Notes: a model not told the origin generated them from the sequence alone. Positions 34,116 through 43,932 are shown, counted from the first letter of the stretch. The stretch: 61,100 nucleotides of DNA from Deltaproteobacteria bacterium (GCA_024277655.1 JAJRUT010000041.1:1-61100), one strand, 5' to 3'. Made by a program: numbers and translations.

Positions 34116-34520
34116 ATGCTTGCTAACATGGATGAGATAAAAGCAATTATTGATGGGGCCAGGGTGATTGCCATTGTTGGTCTTTCCCCCAAGGAAAACA
34201 GGCCGTCAAATATGGTTGGGCGCTATTTGCAGGGGGCCGGGTTTACGATTATTCCGGTGAATCCGGGCCAGAGTGAAATTCTTGGTGAGACCTGTTATCC
34301 AGCCCTTACTGATATTCCGGTTAAGGTGGATATCGTGGATGTTTTTAGACGTTCTGAGGACGTGCCCTCCATCGTTGATGAGGCTATTAATATAGGGGCC
34401 AAGACCCTTTGGCTACAGCTTGGTGTGGTGCATGAAGAGGCGGCAGAAAAGGCTCGGAGTGCCGGGCTTAAGGTGGTGATGGATCGCTGTCTCAAGATTG
34501 ACCATAGCAATCTGTTTTAA
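34116..34520 (+). CDS. CoA-binding domain protein (YccU-like)
   Basis: 134 residues forming a single Rossmann fold: VIAIVGLSPKENRPSNMVGR, GFTIIPVNPGQSEILGETCY and VDIVDVFRRSEDVPSIVDEA, then LWLQLGVVHEEAAEKARSAG and VVMDRCLKIDH. This is the CoA_binding_2 family, related to the CoA-binding domain of acyl-CoA synthetases but with no catalytic domain. ATG at 34116 or 34128 could be the start. Confidence 0.92.
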   Translation: MLANMDEIKAIIDGARVIAIVGLSPKENRPSNMVGRYLQGAGFTIIPVNPGQSEILGETCYPALTDIPVKVDIVDVFRRSEDVPSIVDEAINIGAKTLWLQLGVVHEEAAEKARSAGLKVVMDRCLKIDHSNLF

Positions 34521-34627
34521 CCCATGGAGCCTGGTAAACGGCTATTCTGGCCAGTTACTACATCTTAGCAAAAAACAAGATTGGCCTGGGGATGGTAAAA
34601 TTTAAAAGAAAGAATAAATGAACGAAT

Positions 34628-35530
34628 ATGGCACAGGATAAATTATATTTACTGAAAGTGGCGCTATCAGATGCCAAGGGAACGTGGCGCAGAATCGAGA
34701 TACTGAGTCATCAATCCCTCGACCAACTCCATGAAGCAATATTTACTGCCTTTGACAGGTTTGAGCCTCATTTATATTCTTTTTATCTGACCAATCCCGG
34801 AAACAAGAGTCGAGGTCGTTTTAGTCAAGCTCCTGAGTACACCTCTCCATATGCAATTGAGTCAGATGACTTTTTTGGGACTAAAAAACTTTACGATGCA
34901 GCCAAAACGAAGATTTCCGAATTACAACTTAAGCCAAAAAGTAAATTTGAATATCTGTTTGATTTTGGTGATGAGTGGTTGCACGAAGTTGTTGTGGAGA
35001 AAATTTTGGATTTATATCCCGACACTGATTATCCGAGAATAACGGTAAAAAATGGGGAATCCCCCTCCCAGTATCTAGATCATGAGAATTATGAAGAATA
35101 TGAGTCAGGTAGTGTTGAGTTAACCAAAGAAAGGCAGAAAAACAGGCAAATATTACTAGAGTTTGCCAACTATTTAGCTGCCAAGAAATTAGCCCCGAAA
35201 ACGATTAAAAAACACCTGGCAAATATTGATTTTTTCATCAATGAATATCTATTGTATGACGAACTTGTTTCTCCACAGGACGGGATTAAGAAAATTAATC
35301 ATTTTCTGGGGTATTGGTTCGTACGGAAAGCCACGTGGTCCTCTGTTACCTCGATGAAAAACAATATTACGAGCCTTAAACATTTCTATAGCCATTTAGC
35401 CGCAACAGGCCTTGTTGGAGTTGCTGAGTTACTTGCCATGAAGAGGGAAATTAAAGAGTCTAAAGATGAATGGCTTGCAGCCCTACTTGAGTATGATGAT
35501 CCGGGTATCCTCTCGGCAGATCTGTGGTGA
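34628..35530 (+). CDS. Plasmid pRiA4b ORF-3-like protein with recombinase core-binding-like C-terminus
   Basis: 300 residues. The N-terminal part (about 1-160) matches the IS1096 TnpR/pRiA4b ORF-3 fold: LYLLKVALSDAKGTWRRIEI, LHEAIFTAFDRFEPHLYSFY, then KFEYLFDFGDEWLHEVVVEK. The C-terminal part (about 170-285) is helical, with LAPKTIKKHLANIDFFINEY resembling the SAM-like core-binding domain of tyrosine recombinases. No catalytic domain (R..H-R-Y) follows. The base composition is more AT-rich than its neighbours, consistent with acquisition. Function unknown. Confidence 0.7.
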   Translation: MAQDKLYLLKVALSDAKGTWRRIEILSHQSLDQLHEAIFTAFDRFEPHLYSFYLTNPGNKSRGRFSQAPEYTSPYAIESDDFFGTKKLYDAAKTKISELQLKPKSKFEYLFDFGDEWLHEVVVEKILDLYPDTDYPRITVKNGESPSQYLDHENYEEYESGSVELTKERQKNRQILLEFANYLAAKKLAPKTIKKHLANIDFFINEYLLYDELVSPQDGIKKINHFLGYWFVRKATWSSVTSMKNNITSLKHFYSHLAATGLVGVAELLAMKREIKESKDEWLAALLEYDDPGILSADLW

Positions 35531-35580
35531 TGCATAACTGGCTTTGCCAAACACCTTTAACCCCGGCTTGAGGTTGCCCC

Positions 35581-35997
35581 TTGCTTGTTATTTCCAGAAA
35601 AATCAGGATTCCTCTATCCCAAATTAAAATGCGAATGATCAAGGCCAGTGGCCCTGGTGGACAGCATGTAAATACAACCTCTTCAGCGGTGCAGTTGTCC
35701 TTTGATGTGGGGGGGTGCGGGCTGTTATCCTCGGCGGTGAAACAGCGGCTGCGACAGATTGCTGGGGCACGGATGAGTCATGGTTCAATTCTGACCTTGG
35801 ATTGTCGTGAACATCGTAGTCTTGTGCGGAACAAGCAGGCGGGGCTGAATCGTCTGGCCGACCTTATCCGCAAGGCACTTGTTGTACCCAAAAAAAGAAA
35901 GGCCACCAAACCCACCCGTGGTTCCCAAAAGCGGCGGCTGGAGTCAAAGAAAAAACGCGGTCAAACCAAGGCCACCCGCAGTAAGCCTCGCTGGTAA
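35581..35997 (+). CDS. arfB: Peptidyl-tRNA hydrolase/ribosome rescue factor ArfB
   Basis: A 138-residue codon-independent release factor homologue that hydrolyses peptidyl-tRNA on stalled ribosomes. The catalytic GGQ is in KASGPGGQHVNTTSSAVQLS. The C-terminal tail is extremely basic (PKKRKATKPTRGSQKRRLES...), as needed to enter the empty mRNA channel. The start is a TTG at 35581, with GAGG seven bases upstream; ATG 35629 would remove the first strand. Confidence 0.93.
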   Translation: MLVISRKIRIPLSQIKMRMIKASGPGGQHVNTTSSAVQLSFDVGGCGLLSSAVKQRLRQIAGARMSHGSILTLDCREHRSLVRNKQAGLNRLADLIRKALVVPKKRKATKPTRGSQKRRLESKKKRGQTKATRSKPRW

Positions 35998-36138
35998 AAA
36001 AAGATGGGTCTCGTTGATATGTCCAACTCCTTGACTTTCCCTGCCTGGCGGGATAGTATCACTCGTTTTTTATTGTTGTTAATGGGAGTTTTTTTGGACC
36101 ACTCGTGGTTTTGAAATAAGTATGTAGCGGAGACTGGT

Positions 36139-37410
36139 ATGGCCGTAAAGGCATTAAAGGGTTTTAAAGACGTTGTTCCCGGAGACGTGGAAACATGGCA
36201 GTTTATTGAGGGCATGGCGCGGGATATCCTCCATCGTTTTGGCTGTGCGGAGATTAAAACGCCCATCCTTGAGAAGACGAAGTTGTTCAAACGTTCCATC
36301 GGTGAGACCACCGATATCGTTGAAAAGGAGATGTACACCTTTGCCGATCGCAATGGCTCCTCGCTGACCATGCGGCCTGAGGGGACGGCGTCGGTACTCA
36401 GGGCCTACATTGAAAACGGCCTGTATCAGGCAAAGCCCATTCAAAACATATACACCATTGGCCCAATGTTTCGCCACGAACGTCCGCAAAAAGGCCGTTT
36501 GCGCCAGTTTCATCAGATCTCGGTGGAGGTTCTTGGTACGGATTTACCCAGGGCCGATGCGGAACTCATGGCCATGGCCGCTCTTATTATTGAGGAGCTT
36601 GGCTTATCGGTCAGTCTTGAAATTAATTCCCTTGGTTGTAAGAAATGTCGGCCTGGATTCAATACGGCTCTTCTCGATTATCTGGCTGGCATCGAAGATC
36701 TCTGCGAGGACTGTCTACGGCGGCGGGAGACAAATCCCCTGCGGGTGCTTGATTGCAAAAACGAACAATGCCAGGCCTATTATAAGGATGCGCCAGCCAT
36801 CCTGGATCATCTCTGCGGTGACTGTGACAGTCATTTTAATGCAGTTAAGTCCGACCTTGATCGTCTGGATGTTGCGTACCGGGTCAACCATTTTATGGTG
36901 CGCGGTCTTGATTATTACACCCGCACCACCTTTGAACTTATCACCGGCGATCTCGGGGCCCAGTCCGCTGTGGGTGCCGGAGGGCGGTATGATGGGTTGG
37001 TGAAACAGCTTGGCGGGCCTGATGTGCCGGGGATTGGTTTTGGCATGGGGATGGAGCGCTTGGCCTTGCTTCTTGAGCAAAGGGAAGAAAAAATTGCCCC
37101 ACCGGGTGTCGATGTGTTTATTGCCGCACTTGGGGCCAAGGCGCAGGATATGGCGTTTGAAATGTGCCATAAGCTGCGTTCCTCCGGTCTGTTTGTCGCC
37201 ATGGATTATCAGGATAGAGCCTTGAAGAATCAGATGAAACAGGCGGATAAGGCTGGGGCCGATTTTGTTCTGATCCTCGGGGAAGATGAGCTGGTAAAGA
37301 ATGTTGGGATTTTGCGTAATATGCAAAGCCGTGATCAATATGATGTGTCTCTAGGGGGAGATCTTGCTGAGTGGGCTATTTCCCTTGTCGACATGATTGA
37401 CAAGCTGTAA
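36139..37410 (+). CDS. hisS: Histidyl-tRNA synthetase
   Basis: 423-residue class II synthetase. Motif 2 (YTIGPMFRHERPQKGRLRQFHQ), the histidine-specific loop RGLDYYTRTTFELIT, motif 3 (GIGFGMGMERLALL) and a C-terminal anticodon-binding domain (VDVFIAALGAKAQDMAFEM onward) are in order. An insertion with CKKC and CEDCLRR cysteines is common in HisRS of this type. It is followed 67 bases later by aspS, a widespread hisS-aspS pairing. Confidence 0.98.
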   Translation: MAVKALKGFKDVVPGDVETWQFIEGMARDILHRFGCAEIKTPILEKTKLFKRSIGETTDIVEKEMYTFADRNGSSLTMRPEGTASVLRAYIENGLYQAKPIQNIYTIGPMFRHERPQKGRLRQFHQISVEVLGTDLPRADAELMAMAALIIEELGLSVSLEINSLGCKKCRPGFNTALLDYLAGIEDLCEDCLRRRETNPLRVLDCKNEQCQAYYKDAPAILDHLCGDCDSHFNAVKSDLDRLDVAYRVNHFMVRGLDYYTRTTFELITGDLGAQSAVGAGGRYDGLVKQLGGPDVPGIGFGMGMERLALLLEQREEKIAPPGVDVFIAALGAKAQDMAFEMCHKLRSSGLFVAMDYQDRALKNQMKQADKAGADFVLILGEDELVKNVGILRNMQSRDQYDVSLGGDLAEWAISLVDMIDKL

Positions 37411-37477
37411 CGAACCTGTAGTTCTCGGTCAACGCCAGACGTTGACTGTAACCTAATATATAAATAAGGAGCCCCCA

Positions 37478-39265
37478 ATGGAATCCATGGGAGATCTCAA
37501 ACGTACACATAAATGCAACGACCTCACTGAAGCCAATGTTGGTGACGAGGTTATCCTCATGGGCTGGGTGCTTAGGCGTCGGGATCATGGCGGGGTGATC
37601 TTTATTGATCTCCGCGATCGCCAGGGACTGACCCAGATTGTCTTTAATCCGGAGTTAAATGCCGAGGTGCATGACAAGGCGCACGGTTTACGTTCTGAGT
37701 GGGTTCTGGCTATCCGTGGCACTGTTTCAGCCCGGCCTGACGGCATGAAGAATAACAAACTTGCCACCGGCGGTATAGAGGTCATGGTGGATGAGTTACG
37801 GATTTTAAACAAATCAAAAACACCCCCTTTTCCCCTTGATGAAGATACCGAGGTGTCGGATAACCTCCGCCTCCAGTATCGCTATATTGACCTTAGGCGT
37901 CAGGGCATGGCGGACAACTTGATCCAGCGTCATAGGGCGGCCCAGGCCATTCGCACCTACTTGAATGCTGAAGATTTCCTTGAGATTGAAACCCCCATGT
38001 TGACCCGTTCAACTCCTGAAGGAGCGCGGGATTATCTGGTGCCAAGCCGGGTGAGTGGTGGGAAATTTTACGCCCTTCCCCAGTCACCCCAGCTCTTTAA
38101 GCAGCTCTTAATGGTGGCCGGGATGGATCGCTATTATCAAATCACCAAATGTTTTCGTGATGAGGATCTGCGGGCCGATCGTCAGCCTGAGTTTACCCAG
38201 ATTGATATGGAATTGTCCTTTATTGATGAAGAGGATATGTACCGTATTGGTGAGGAGCTTATGGTGGGTCTGTTCAAGTCGGTTTTGGATGAGGATATTG
38301 CTACGCCATTTCCACGTATGACCTATGATGAGTCCATGCGCCGCTTTGGTTGTGATCGTCCTGATGTCCGTTTTGGTCTGGAGCTTACCGATCTCTCAGA
38401 CATTGTTAAGGATGCAAGCTTTAAGGTGTTCCGTACGGTTGTTGGAAAGGGCGGGGTGGTTAAGGCTATTAACGCCAAAGAGTGCGCCACCTTCTCCCGC
38501 AAGGATCTCGACAAACTCACCGAGTATGCCGGAAATTACGGGGCCAAGGGTCTGGCCTGGGTCAAGATGAAGGCGGATGGCGAGTGGCAATCCCCCATCG
38601 CCAAATTCTTCAAGGATGAGGAGCGGGCCAAGATGACCGCAGCCCTTGGGGCGGAAGAGGGAGATCTCCTTCTCTTTCAGGCCGATGAGCCTAGCGTGGT
38701 GAATCAGGTGCTGTCTGAAATTCGTTTGGAGCTTGGCCGGCGTCTTGGTTTTGTCAAGAAAGATGAATTCAGCTTCCTGTGGATTACTGATTTTCCACTG
38801 GTTGAGTATGACAGTGATGCCAAGCGTTATACAGCGGTTCACCACCCATTTACCCTGCCAGCCGAGGAGGATATTCCCCTCCTTGACACGAATCCCGGCA
38901 AGGTGAAGTCAAGGGCCTACGATATGGTCTTAAATGGTAGTGAGATTGGTGGCGGTTCCCTGCGTATCCACCAAAAAGAGTTGCAGGATAAGGTGTTCAA
39001 GGCCCTTGCCATTGATGAGGAAGAGGCCAATGACAAGTTTGGCTTTCTGCTGAAGGCCCTCGAGCTTGGCGCGCCACCCCACGGCGGTATGGCCTTTGGT
39101 TTTGATCGCTTGATGATGATGATGCTTGGCAAGGATTCCATCCGTGACGTGATCGCCTTTCCTAAAACCCAAAAGGCCAGTTGTCCCCTTACCGAGGCTC
39201 CAGCTTCGGTGAAGCGTAAGCAGTTGACTGAGTTGTCTCTCCGTCCAGATTGGGACGAGAAATAG
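37478..39265 (+). CDS. aspS: Aspartyl-tRNA synthetase
   Basis: 595-residue bacterial-type enzyme. An N-terminal OB-fold anticodon domain (DEVILMGWVLRRRDHGGVIF) is followed by the class II core with motif 2 (YQITKCFRDEDLRADRQPEFTQ), a bacterial GAD insertion domain (about 290-410) and motif 3 (GGMAFGFDRLMMMML). AAGGAG precedes the ATG. Whether it charges tRNA-Asn as well cannot be decided here. Confidence 0.98.
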   Translation: MESMGDLKRTHKCNDLTEANVGDEVILMGWVLRRRDHGGVIFIDLRDRQGLTQIVFNPELNAEVHDKAHGLRSEWVLAIRGTVSARPDGMKNNKLATGGIEVMVDELRILNKSKTPPFPLDEDTEVSDNLRLQYRYIDLRRQGMADNLIQRHRAAQAIRTYLNAEDFLEIETPMLTRSTPEGARDYLVPSRVSGGKFYALPQSPQLFKQLLMVAGMDRYYQITKCFRDEDLRADRQPEFTQIDMELSFIDEEDMYRIGEELMVGLFKSVLDEDIATPFPRMTYDESMRRFGCDRPDVRFGLELTDLSDIVKDASFKVFRTVVGKGGVVKAINAKECATFSRKDLDKLTEYAGNYGAKGLAWVKMKADGEWQSPIAKFFKDEERAKMTAALGAEEGDLLLFQADEPSVVNQVLSEIRLELGRRLGFVKKDEFSFLWITDFPLVEYDSDAKRYTAVHHPFTLPAEEDIPLLDTNPGKVKSRAYDMVLNGSEIGGGSLRIHQKELQDKVFKALAIDEEEANDKFGFLLKALELGAPPHGGMAFGFDRLMMMMLGKDSIRDVIAFPKTQKASCPLTEAPASVKRKQLTELSLRPDWDEK

Positions 39266-39290
39266 TTTTGTAGGTGTAAATTAAAGCTTG

Positions 39291-39327
39291 AAGGCTAAAG
39301 ATGGAAGGCTGACCCTTCTTTAGCCTT
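39291..39327. terminator. Terminator-like inverted repeat between aspS and the GGDEF gene
   Basis: AAGGCTAAAGA (39291-39301) pairs perfectly with TCTTTAGCCTT (39317-39327). It lies between convergent genes and could act on both strands, though the T-run is poor. Confidence 0.6.
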
Positions 39328-41249
39328 TAGTATACCTTTTGGTCCCACATCTCTTTGACAAACCCCTGTACCTGGTTGCGGCCATTATCCTTGGCCTTGT
39401 ACAGGGCCACGTCGGCAAATTTGATACATTCCCAGAACCCTTCGGAGTCGAAAGGGAACATGGAATGGCCGACACTGATGGTCTTTTGCAATGTTCCCCC
39501 ATCCGGAAGCTGGATGGTGGTGGCCTCCATGGTGGCCCTGATATTTTCGGCCACCTTGGTAATATCCTCCTTGGTGGCGATATCAACGAGGATAACCAGG
39601 AACTCCTCGCCACCATAGCGAATAACTAGGTCCGATGTCCGGACAGATTCCTTTAAAATCTCGGCAGTACGAATAATCACCATATCTCCGGCCTCATGAC
39701 CATGGGTGTCGTTAACCTCCTTAAAGAAGTCCATGTCACACATAAGAATACCAATATTGGCCCCCCGCCGTTTGGTATTGGCGACCAGGGTGTCCATATA
39801 GGATTCCAGAAACCGCCTGTTGTACAGGTCTGTCATGGGGTCTTTCAGGGTGGTTTCCCGCAGGGCGGCAGCAAACCGTTTGGCCTCGATAACTGGCGTT
39901 GCCTCTTTGATATAGCGCCAGGCGTGGTGAACCCGCTCCTCAAAAATCAGGGTCTCAGCCGCTGTTGATGTCAGGGGCTGGAGAAACTGGACGATACCGA
40001 TTACCCGGCCCCCAGCCAGCATGGGAATACAGAAATGACTCATGGTTTCATGGTGCGGAAACATCTTGCAGATATGGGGGTATTGCAGGGAGGAGATAAA
40101 ATGACCGGTGCGCTTGGCCCTACAGAGGGAACAGTTCTCCAGCACATTTTGATTACAGACCAGTTGATGGTCTGAGGCGTAGGCCACCGACATGGTTTTC
40201 TGTGTCTTGTTAATTTCATAATTAAAAAAACAGTTAAGCCGGTAGCGGGTTTTTATAATGTTGGCCAGACGCAGGTGGACATCTGTCGGGGTTTCCTCCT
40301 CCTCAATGATGGCTTTAAAGGAGTTTAGGGTTTGAATGTTATCCACCAGATTATTGAGCTCTGTGGCGAGTTGGCCCACCTCATCGTGGGAGCGGATGCC
40401 AATCCGCATAGATAGATCCCCTTCGCCCTTGGCAATTTTTTTAATGGATTTAAGGATTGTTTTAAGGGGGGCGACAATAATAAAAATATAGATTGCCGTG
40501 CCAACGCAGAGGGTCAGGACGGTGAATATGCAGATAAAGAGAAAGTGGCCCATGGCGCGGTTGATGATATCTTCTGTGGCATCCATCTGTTTTGAGAACT
40601 CGTCATTTACCGTGATTGAGAATTCGGTGAGCTGGGTGTATAACTGGTTCAGGTCTGTTGTAAGGTCGTCAGTGGCCTGGGCTATGTCGTCATCTGTGTG
40701 GGGCTGGTTCAGTACTTGGGCGAAGGCGTTGTGGGAGTCCTGGAGCATCTCCACGGCAGAAATCATTTGCCGGATTTTCTCTGCCTGCATAGAGTCAGGC
40801 GGGGCAGCTGAGGCCTGAAACGAGTCGAGGGTGACATCTGATATGTTGGTGATATCCTTAATGATTCCTCCATTTAGCAGGGTGTCGAGCATATGGCGGT
40901 ACTGGATGATACGGCCATTGTTTTGCTGGATATATTTCGTGAAATCGCTGGCCTCATCTTCAGCGTGGAGGCTTAGGGTGTGAATAAGGGATATCTTAAA
41001 GCCGTTGATGCCCCTGAGGATGAGTTGGCATACCTTGTACTGGGGCATATTGACCCCACGTACCACTGCAACCCTGTCTTTAATAAGGTGTAGGGCAATT
41101 GTTTCGTGGGCGTAGATGATACCAAAACCAACGAGGGATACCAGCAACATGCCGATAAGTTTACCGGTAATGGGGGTGTCCAAAGCCTTTTTGAGAATGG
41201 TATTGAAGAGGGGAATGACTGGTTTAGGTTTGTTTTCTCTGGCTGACAT
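39327..41249 (-). CDS. Membrane diguanylate cyclase (sensor-HAMP-GAF-like-GGDEF)
   Basis: 640 residues: TM1 (about 35-52), a helical periplasmic sensor of about 185 residues, TM2 (about 237-258), HAMP (APLKTILKSIKKIAKGEGDL), a GAF-like domain (about 325-435) and a C-terminal GGDEF domain with DPMTDLYNRRFLESYMDTLV and active site RYGGEEFLVILV. The enzyme should make cyclic di-GMP from GTP. The GAF-like part has a cysteine cluster (CNQNVLENCSLC, then ICKMF and HFC) that could bind a metal or cofactor. No inhibitory RxxD site is obvious right before GGEEF. Confidence 0.92.
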   Translation of the reverse strand: MSARENKPKPVIPLFNTILKKALDTPITGKLIGMLLVSLVGFGIIYAHETIALHLIKDRVAVVRGVNMPQYKVCQLILRGINGFKISLIHTLSLHAEDEASDFTKYIQQNNGRIIQYRHMLDTLLNGGIIKDITNISDVTLDSFQASAAPPDSMQAEKIRQMISAVEMLQDSHNAFAQVLNQPHTDDDIAQATDDLTTDLNQLYTQLTEFSITVNDEFSKQMDATEDIINRAMGHFLFICIFTVLTLCVGTAIYIFIIVAPLKTILKSIKKIAKGEGDLSMRIGIRSHDEVGQLATELNNLVDNIQTLNSFKAIIEEEETPTDVHLRLANIIKTRYRLNCFFNYEINKTQKTMSVAYASDHQLVCNQNVLENCSLCRAKRTGHFISSLQYPHICKMFPHHETMSHFCIPMLAGGRVIGIVQFLQPLTSTAAETLIFEERVHHAWRYIKEATPVIEAKRFAAALRETTLKDPMTDLYNRRFLESYMDTLVANTKRRGANIGILMCDMDFFKEVNDTHGHEAGDMVIIRTAEILKESVRTSDLVIRYGGEEFLVILVDIATKEDITKVAENIRATMEATTIQLPDGGTLQKTISVGHSMFPFDSEGFWECIKFADVALYKAKDNGRNQVQGFVKEMWDQKVY

Positions 41250-41392
41250 CTACCAATTCCTGTGAAGTGTAACTGATTGATACTGTAGGCCTTTATAGTG
41301 TCACATTTGCCGGAGCGGTGTCAAATTTTTTGAATTGAGAATTAGAGAAGGGAGCCTCTATGGTTAACAAAAGATGCCCAACTTTAGTCTGA

Positions 41393-41433
41393 GCAAAAAA
41401 AAGGCCATCCCGACAGGGGTGGCCTTTTTTTGC
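41393..41433 (-). terminator. Intrinsic terminator of htpG
   Basis: AAAGGCCATCCC pairs with GGGGTGGCCTTT around a short loop, with A-runs and T-runs on either side. It lies 22 bases past the htpG stop codon. Confidence 0.92.
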
Positions 41434-41454
41434 TACGGAGGTATAGGAGGAGGG

Positions 41455-43314
41455 TTATTTGTTTAAGGCACGGGATAGGATCGCATAACTACGATCGACC
41501 ATATTGCGTGGTTCCACCATGAGTCCGGCCTGAATGAGGGCATTGTCGTAGATCTGTTCTGCCACTGATTTGGCAAAGTCCTCATCCTTGGTGCGCATAT
41601 CCGCCAGACCGCGAATCAGCTCATGGCTGGTGTTGATCTCGAGATTTTTGACCGAGGCCTGGTGATCCTGATTAGTGGCTGACATGATACGTTCCATGGA
41701 GCTTGTAAACATACCATCAGGGTTGACGATGATGGCGGGGCTATCCACCAGGCGACTGGAGGAGATGACCTCTTTTACCTTCTTGTCGCCCAGGGTGTCC
41801 TTCATCCACTTGATAAGGGTGTCGGCCACGGCGGAGTCGAGCTTGTCTTCAGGCTCTTTTTCGTCCTTATCGTCTTTGGGTAGTTCAATATCGGCGCGAT
41901 CGGCAGAAACCAGCTTTTTGCCGGTAAATTCCCCCATGTGACTAAAGACAAAATCGTCAATGGGCTCCATGGTGTAGATGACTTCAATATCATTTTTCTT
42001 AAAGGCTTCAAGGTATGGCCCGGCCTCAATGGCGTCACGGTTCGGGCCGTTAATGTAATAGATATCCTTCTGGTCCTCTCCCATGCGTTCAACATATTCG
42101 GCCAACGGAATCTGTTTGCCCGGCTCTGATTTTGACGACTCAAAACGGAGTAATTTGGCAATGGCATCACGGTGCGTAAAGTCGCTGGTGGCTCCCTCTT
42201 TTAAGAAGATGCCAAAGGTCTTCCAGATGGTCTCGTACTCTTCCGGTTTTTTCTTGGCGAGCTTGTTGAGATGCTTGAGGAAACGGCTGGTGATAATTTT
42301 AGACAGTTTGGCCACCAGGGCATTATCCTGCAATGCCTGCCTGGAGATATTGAGGGGCAGGTCTTCACTGTCCACCACTCCTTTGACAAAGCGCAACCAT
42401 TCCGGCAGGATATTGGGGCTGTCCTGCTCGATAAGAATTTTACGGCAGTAGAGGCTGACACCGGGGTCCATCCGGCCAAAACCCAGGGTCTCAAAATTGT
42501 CCTTGGGGACAAACAACAGCGACTTAATGGCAAGGGGCGCGTCAGCGGTAAAGTGCAGATGGGTGAGGGGTTCATCCATGGCATTGGAGATAAACTTGTA
42601 AAACTCGTTATACTCCTCATCCTTGATGTCGCTCTTGGTCTTGGCCCAGATCGCCTGAACGGTGTTCACCGCTTCACCGGTAATCTTGATGGGGAAGGAG
42701 ACAAAGTTTGAGTATTGTTTGATGATACGTTTTATTTCGTACTCAGAGGCGTAATCTTCATTATCTTCACTCAGCTCAAGGATGATTTTCGTGCCGCGAT
42801 GCAAACCATCACAGTCCGCTAGGGTGTAACTGCCAACCCCTTCAGAGATCCACTCGCACCCTTGGCTATCCGGGGCGTAGGAACGGGATTGTACCGTTAC
42901 CTTCTTGGCCACCATAAAGGCGGCGTAAAAACCCACACCGAATTGACCGATGATGTTCACGTCGTCCTTGGCATTCTCAGCAAGTTCAGTGAAAAATGAC
43001 TTGGAGCCTGAGTGGGCGATGGTGCCAAGGTTTTTCTCCATCTCTTCCTTTGTCATGCCAATGCCAGAATCGGTGATGGTCAAGGTTTTGGCCTCTTCAT
43101 CAAAACCAATATTGATTTCGAGGGGGGCGTCCTTGTCGAAAACATCATCGGTTGTAAGCTGTTTATGCCGAAATTTTTCCAAGGCATCAGCACTATTGGA
43201 GATCAACTCCCGCAGAAAAATTTCCTTTTCGGTGTATAGGGAGTGGATAACAATATCAAGGAGCTGTTTAACCTCTGCCTGGAACTCTTTTGTTTCTGTT
43301 TTTGCGACCGTCAT
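41455..43314 (-). CDS. htpG: Hsp90 chaperone HtpG
   Basis: 619 residues. The GHKL ATPase begins FQAEVKQLLDIVIHSLYTEK, with EIFLRELISNSADALEK, DSGIGMTKEEM and GQFGVGFYAAFMVAKKV. The middle domain includes GVVDSEDLPLNISRQALQ. The C-terminal dimerisation domain ends ARSYAILSRALNK-like. No charged linker is present, as expected for bacterial Hsp90. Confidence 0.98.
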   Translation of the reverse strand: MTVAKTETKEFQAEVKQLLDIVIHSLYTEKEIFLRELISNSADALEKFRHKQLTTDDVFDKDAPLEINIGFDEEAKTLTITDSGIGMTKEEMEKNLGTIAHSGSKSFFTELAENAKDDVNIIGQFGVGFYAAFMVAKKVTVQSRSYAPDSQGCEWISEGVGSYTLADCDGLHRGTKIILELSEDNEDYASEYEIKRIIKQYSNFVSFPIKITGEAVNTVQAIWAKTKSDIKDEEYNEFYKFISNAMDEPLTHLHFTADAPLAIKSLLFVPKDNFETLGFGRMDPGVSLYCRKILIEQDSPNILPEWLRFVKGVVDSEDLPLNISRQALQDNALVAKLSKIITSRFLKHLNKLAKKKPEEYETIWKTFGIFLKEGATSDFTHRDAIAKLLRFESSKSEPGKQIPLAEYVERMGEDQKDIYYINGPNRDAIEAGPYLEAFKKNDIEVIYTMEPIDDFVFSHMGEFTGKKLVSADRADIELPKDDKDEKEPEDKLDSAVADTLIKWMKDTLGDKKVKEVISSSRLVDSPAIIVNPDGMFTSSMERIMSATNQDHQASVKNLEINTSHELIRGLADMRTKDEDFAKSVAEQIYDNALIQAGLMVEPRNMVDRSYAILSRALNK

Positions 43315-43449
43315 AAGAAAATCCTTTTGTTATTTGAAATAATAATAAGCGTTAAAAACCCATGGTATATAGCAGGGTTGAAGGGGAAATCGAGATTCAA
43401 GATAAGCATCATCACCCCCCTGTCAAGGATGTTTTGTAAAGAGATGGTG

Positions 43450-43479
43450 TTGACATTATTAGCTTTTAGCATTCATAAT
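43450..43479 (+). promoter_or_regulatory. Probable promoter of the response-regulator gene
   Basis: TTGACA and CATAAT are separated by 18 bases and lie about 60 bases upstream of the start codon. A GC-rich stretch plus T-run (GGCCTTTTTTTT, 43496-43507) follows. Confidence 0.45.
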
Positions 43480-43539
43480 AGGGGGGCTACACGTGGCCTT
43501 TTTTTTCTAGGAGATCTGTAATTTTAAGAGTGAGTTTTT

Positions 43540-43932
43540 ATGCAAGCGCAATCTGCCATACGAGTCCTTGTCATGGATGACGAAGAGACCATTCAGCAAC
43601 TCCTGCAGGAGTCGTTGACCCTGATGGGGTTTGAGGTGGTGGTCACCCGTGATGGTAAGGGGGCTATCCTGGCCTATGAGAAAGCCTTGCGGGATGGGGA
43701 TGCCTTTGATATTGTCTTGATGGATCTGGTGGTTCAGGGTGGCATGGGCGGTCTTGCTGCCAGCGAAGAGATTCTCAAGCAAAATCCTGATGCCCGCCTG
43801 GTCGCTACCAGCGGTGATTCCCTCGACCCGGTTATGATGCATCCTAAATTGCACGGCTTTGTCGGTCAGGTTGCTAAACCCTTTAATCTGCGGGCTCTTT
43901 CGGCTTTCATTCAGCAGATCTGCTCTTCCTAG
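43540..43932 (+). CDS. Single-domain response regulator
   Basis: A 130-residue CheY-like receiver with acidic pocket Asp13/Asp14 (VLVMDDEE), phosphoacceptor Asp62 (IVLMDLVV), the conserved switch residue region LVATSGDS, and Lys in VAKPF. It has no output domain. Similar stand-alone receivers accept phosphate from hybrid kinases; the partner is not adjacent, although the hybrid kinase at 1984-4167 lacks an output domain. Confidence 0.9.
   Translation: MQAQSAIRVLVMDDEETIQQLLQESLTLMGFEVVVTRDGKGAILAYEKALRDGDAFDIVLMDLVVQGGMGGLAASEEILKQNPDARLVATSGDSLDPVMMHPKLHGFVGQVAKPFNLRALSAFIQQICSS

Noticed and set aside
34628-35530. Integrase or transposase gene
   Set aside because: Only helical core-binding-like sequence is present; no R-H-R-Y or DDE catalytic residues follow, so it was not called a mobile element.
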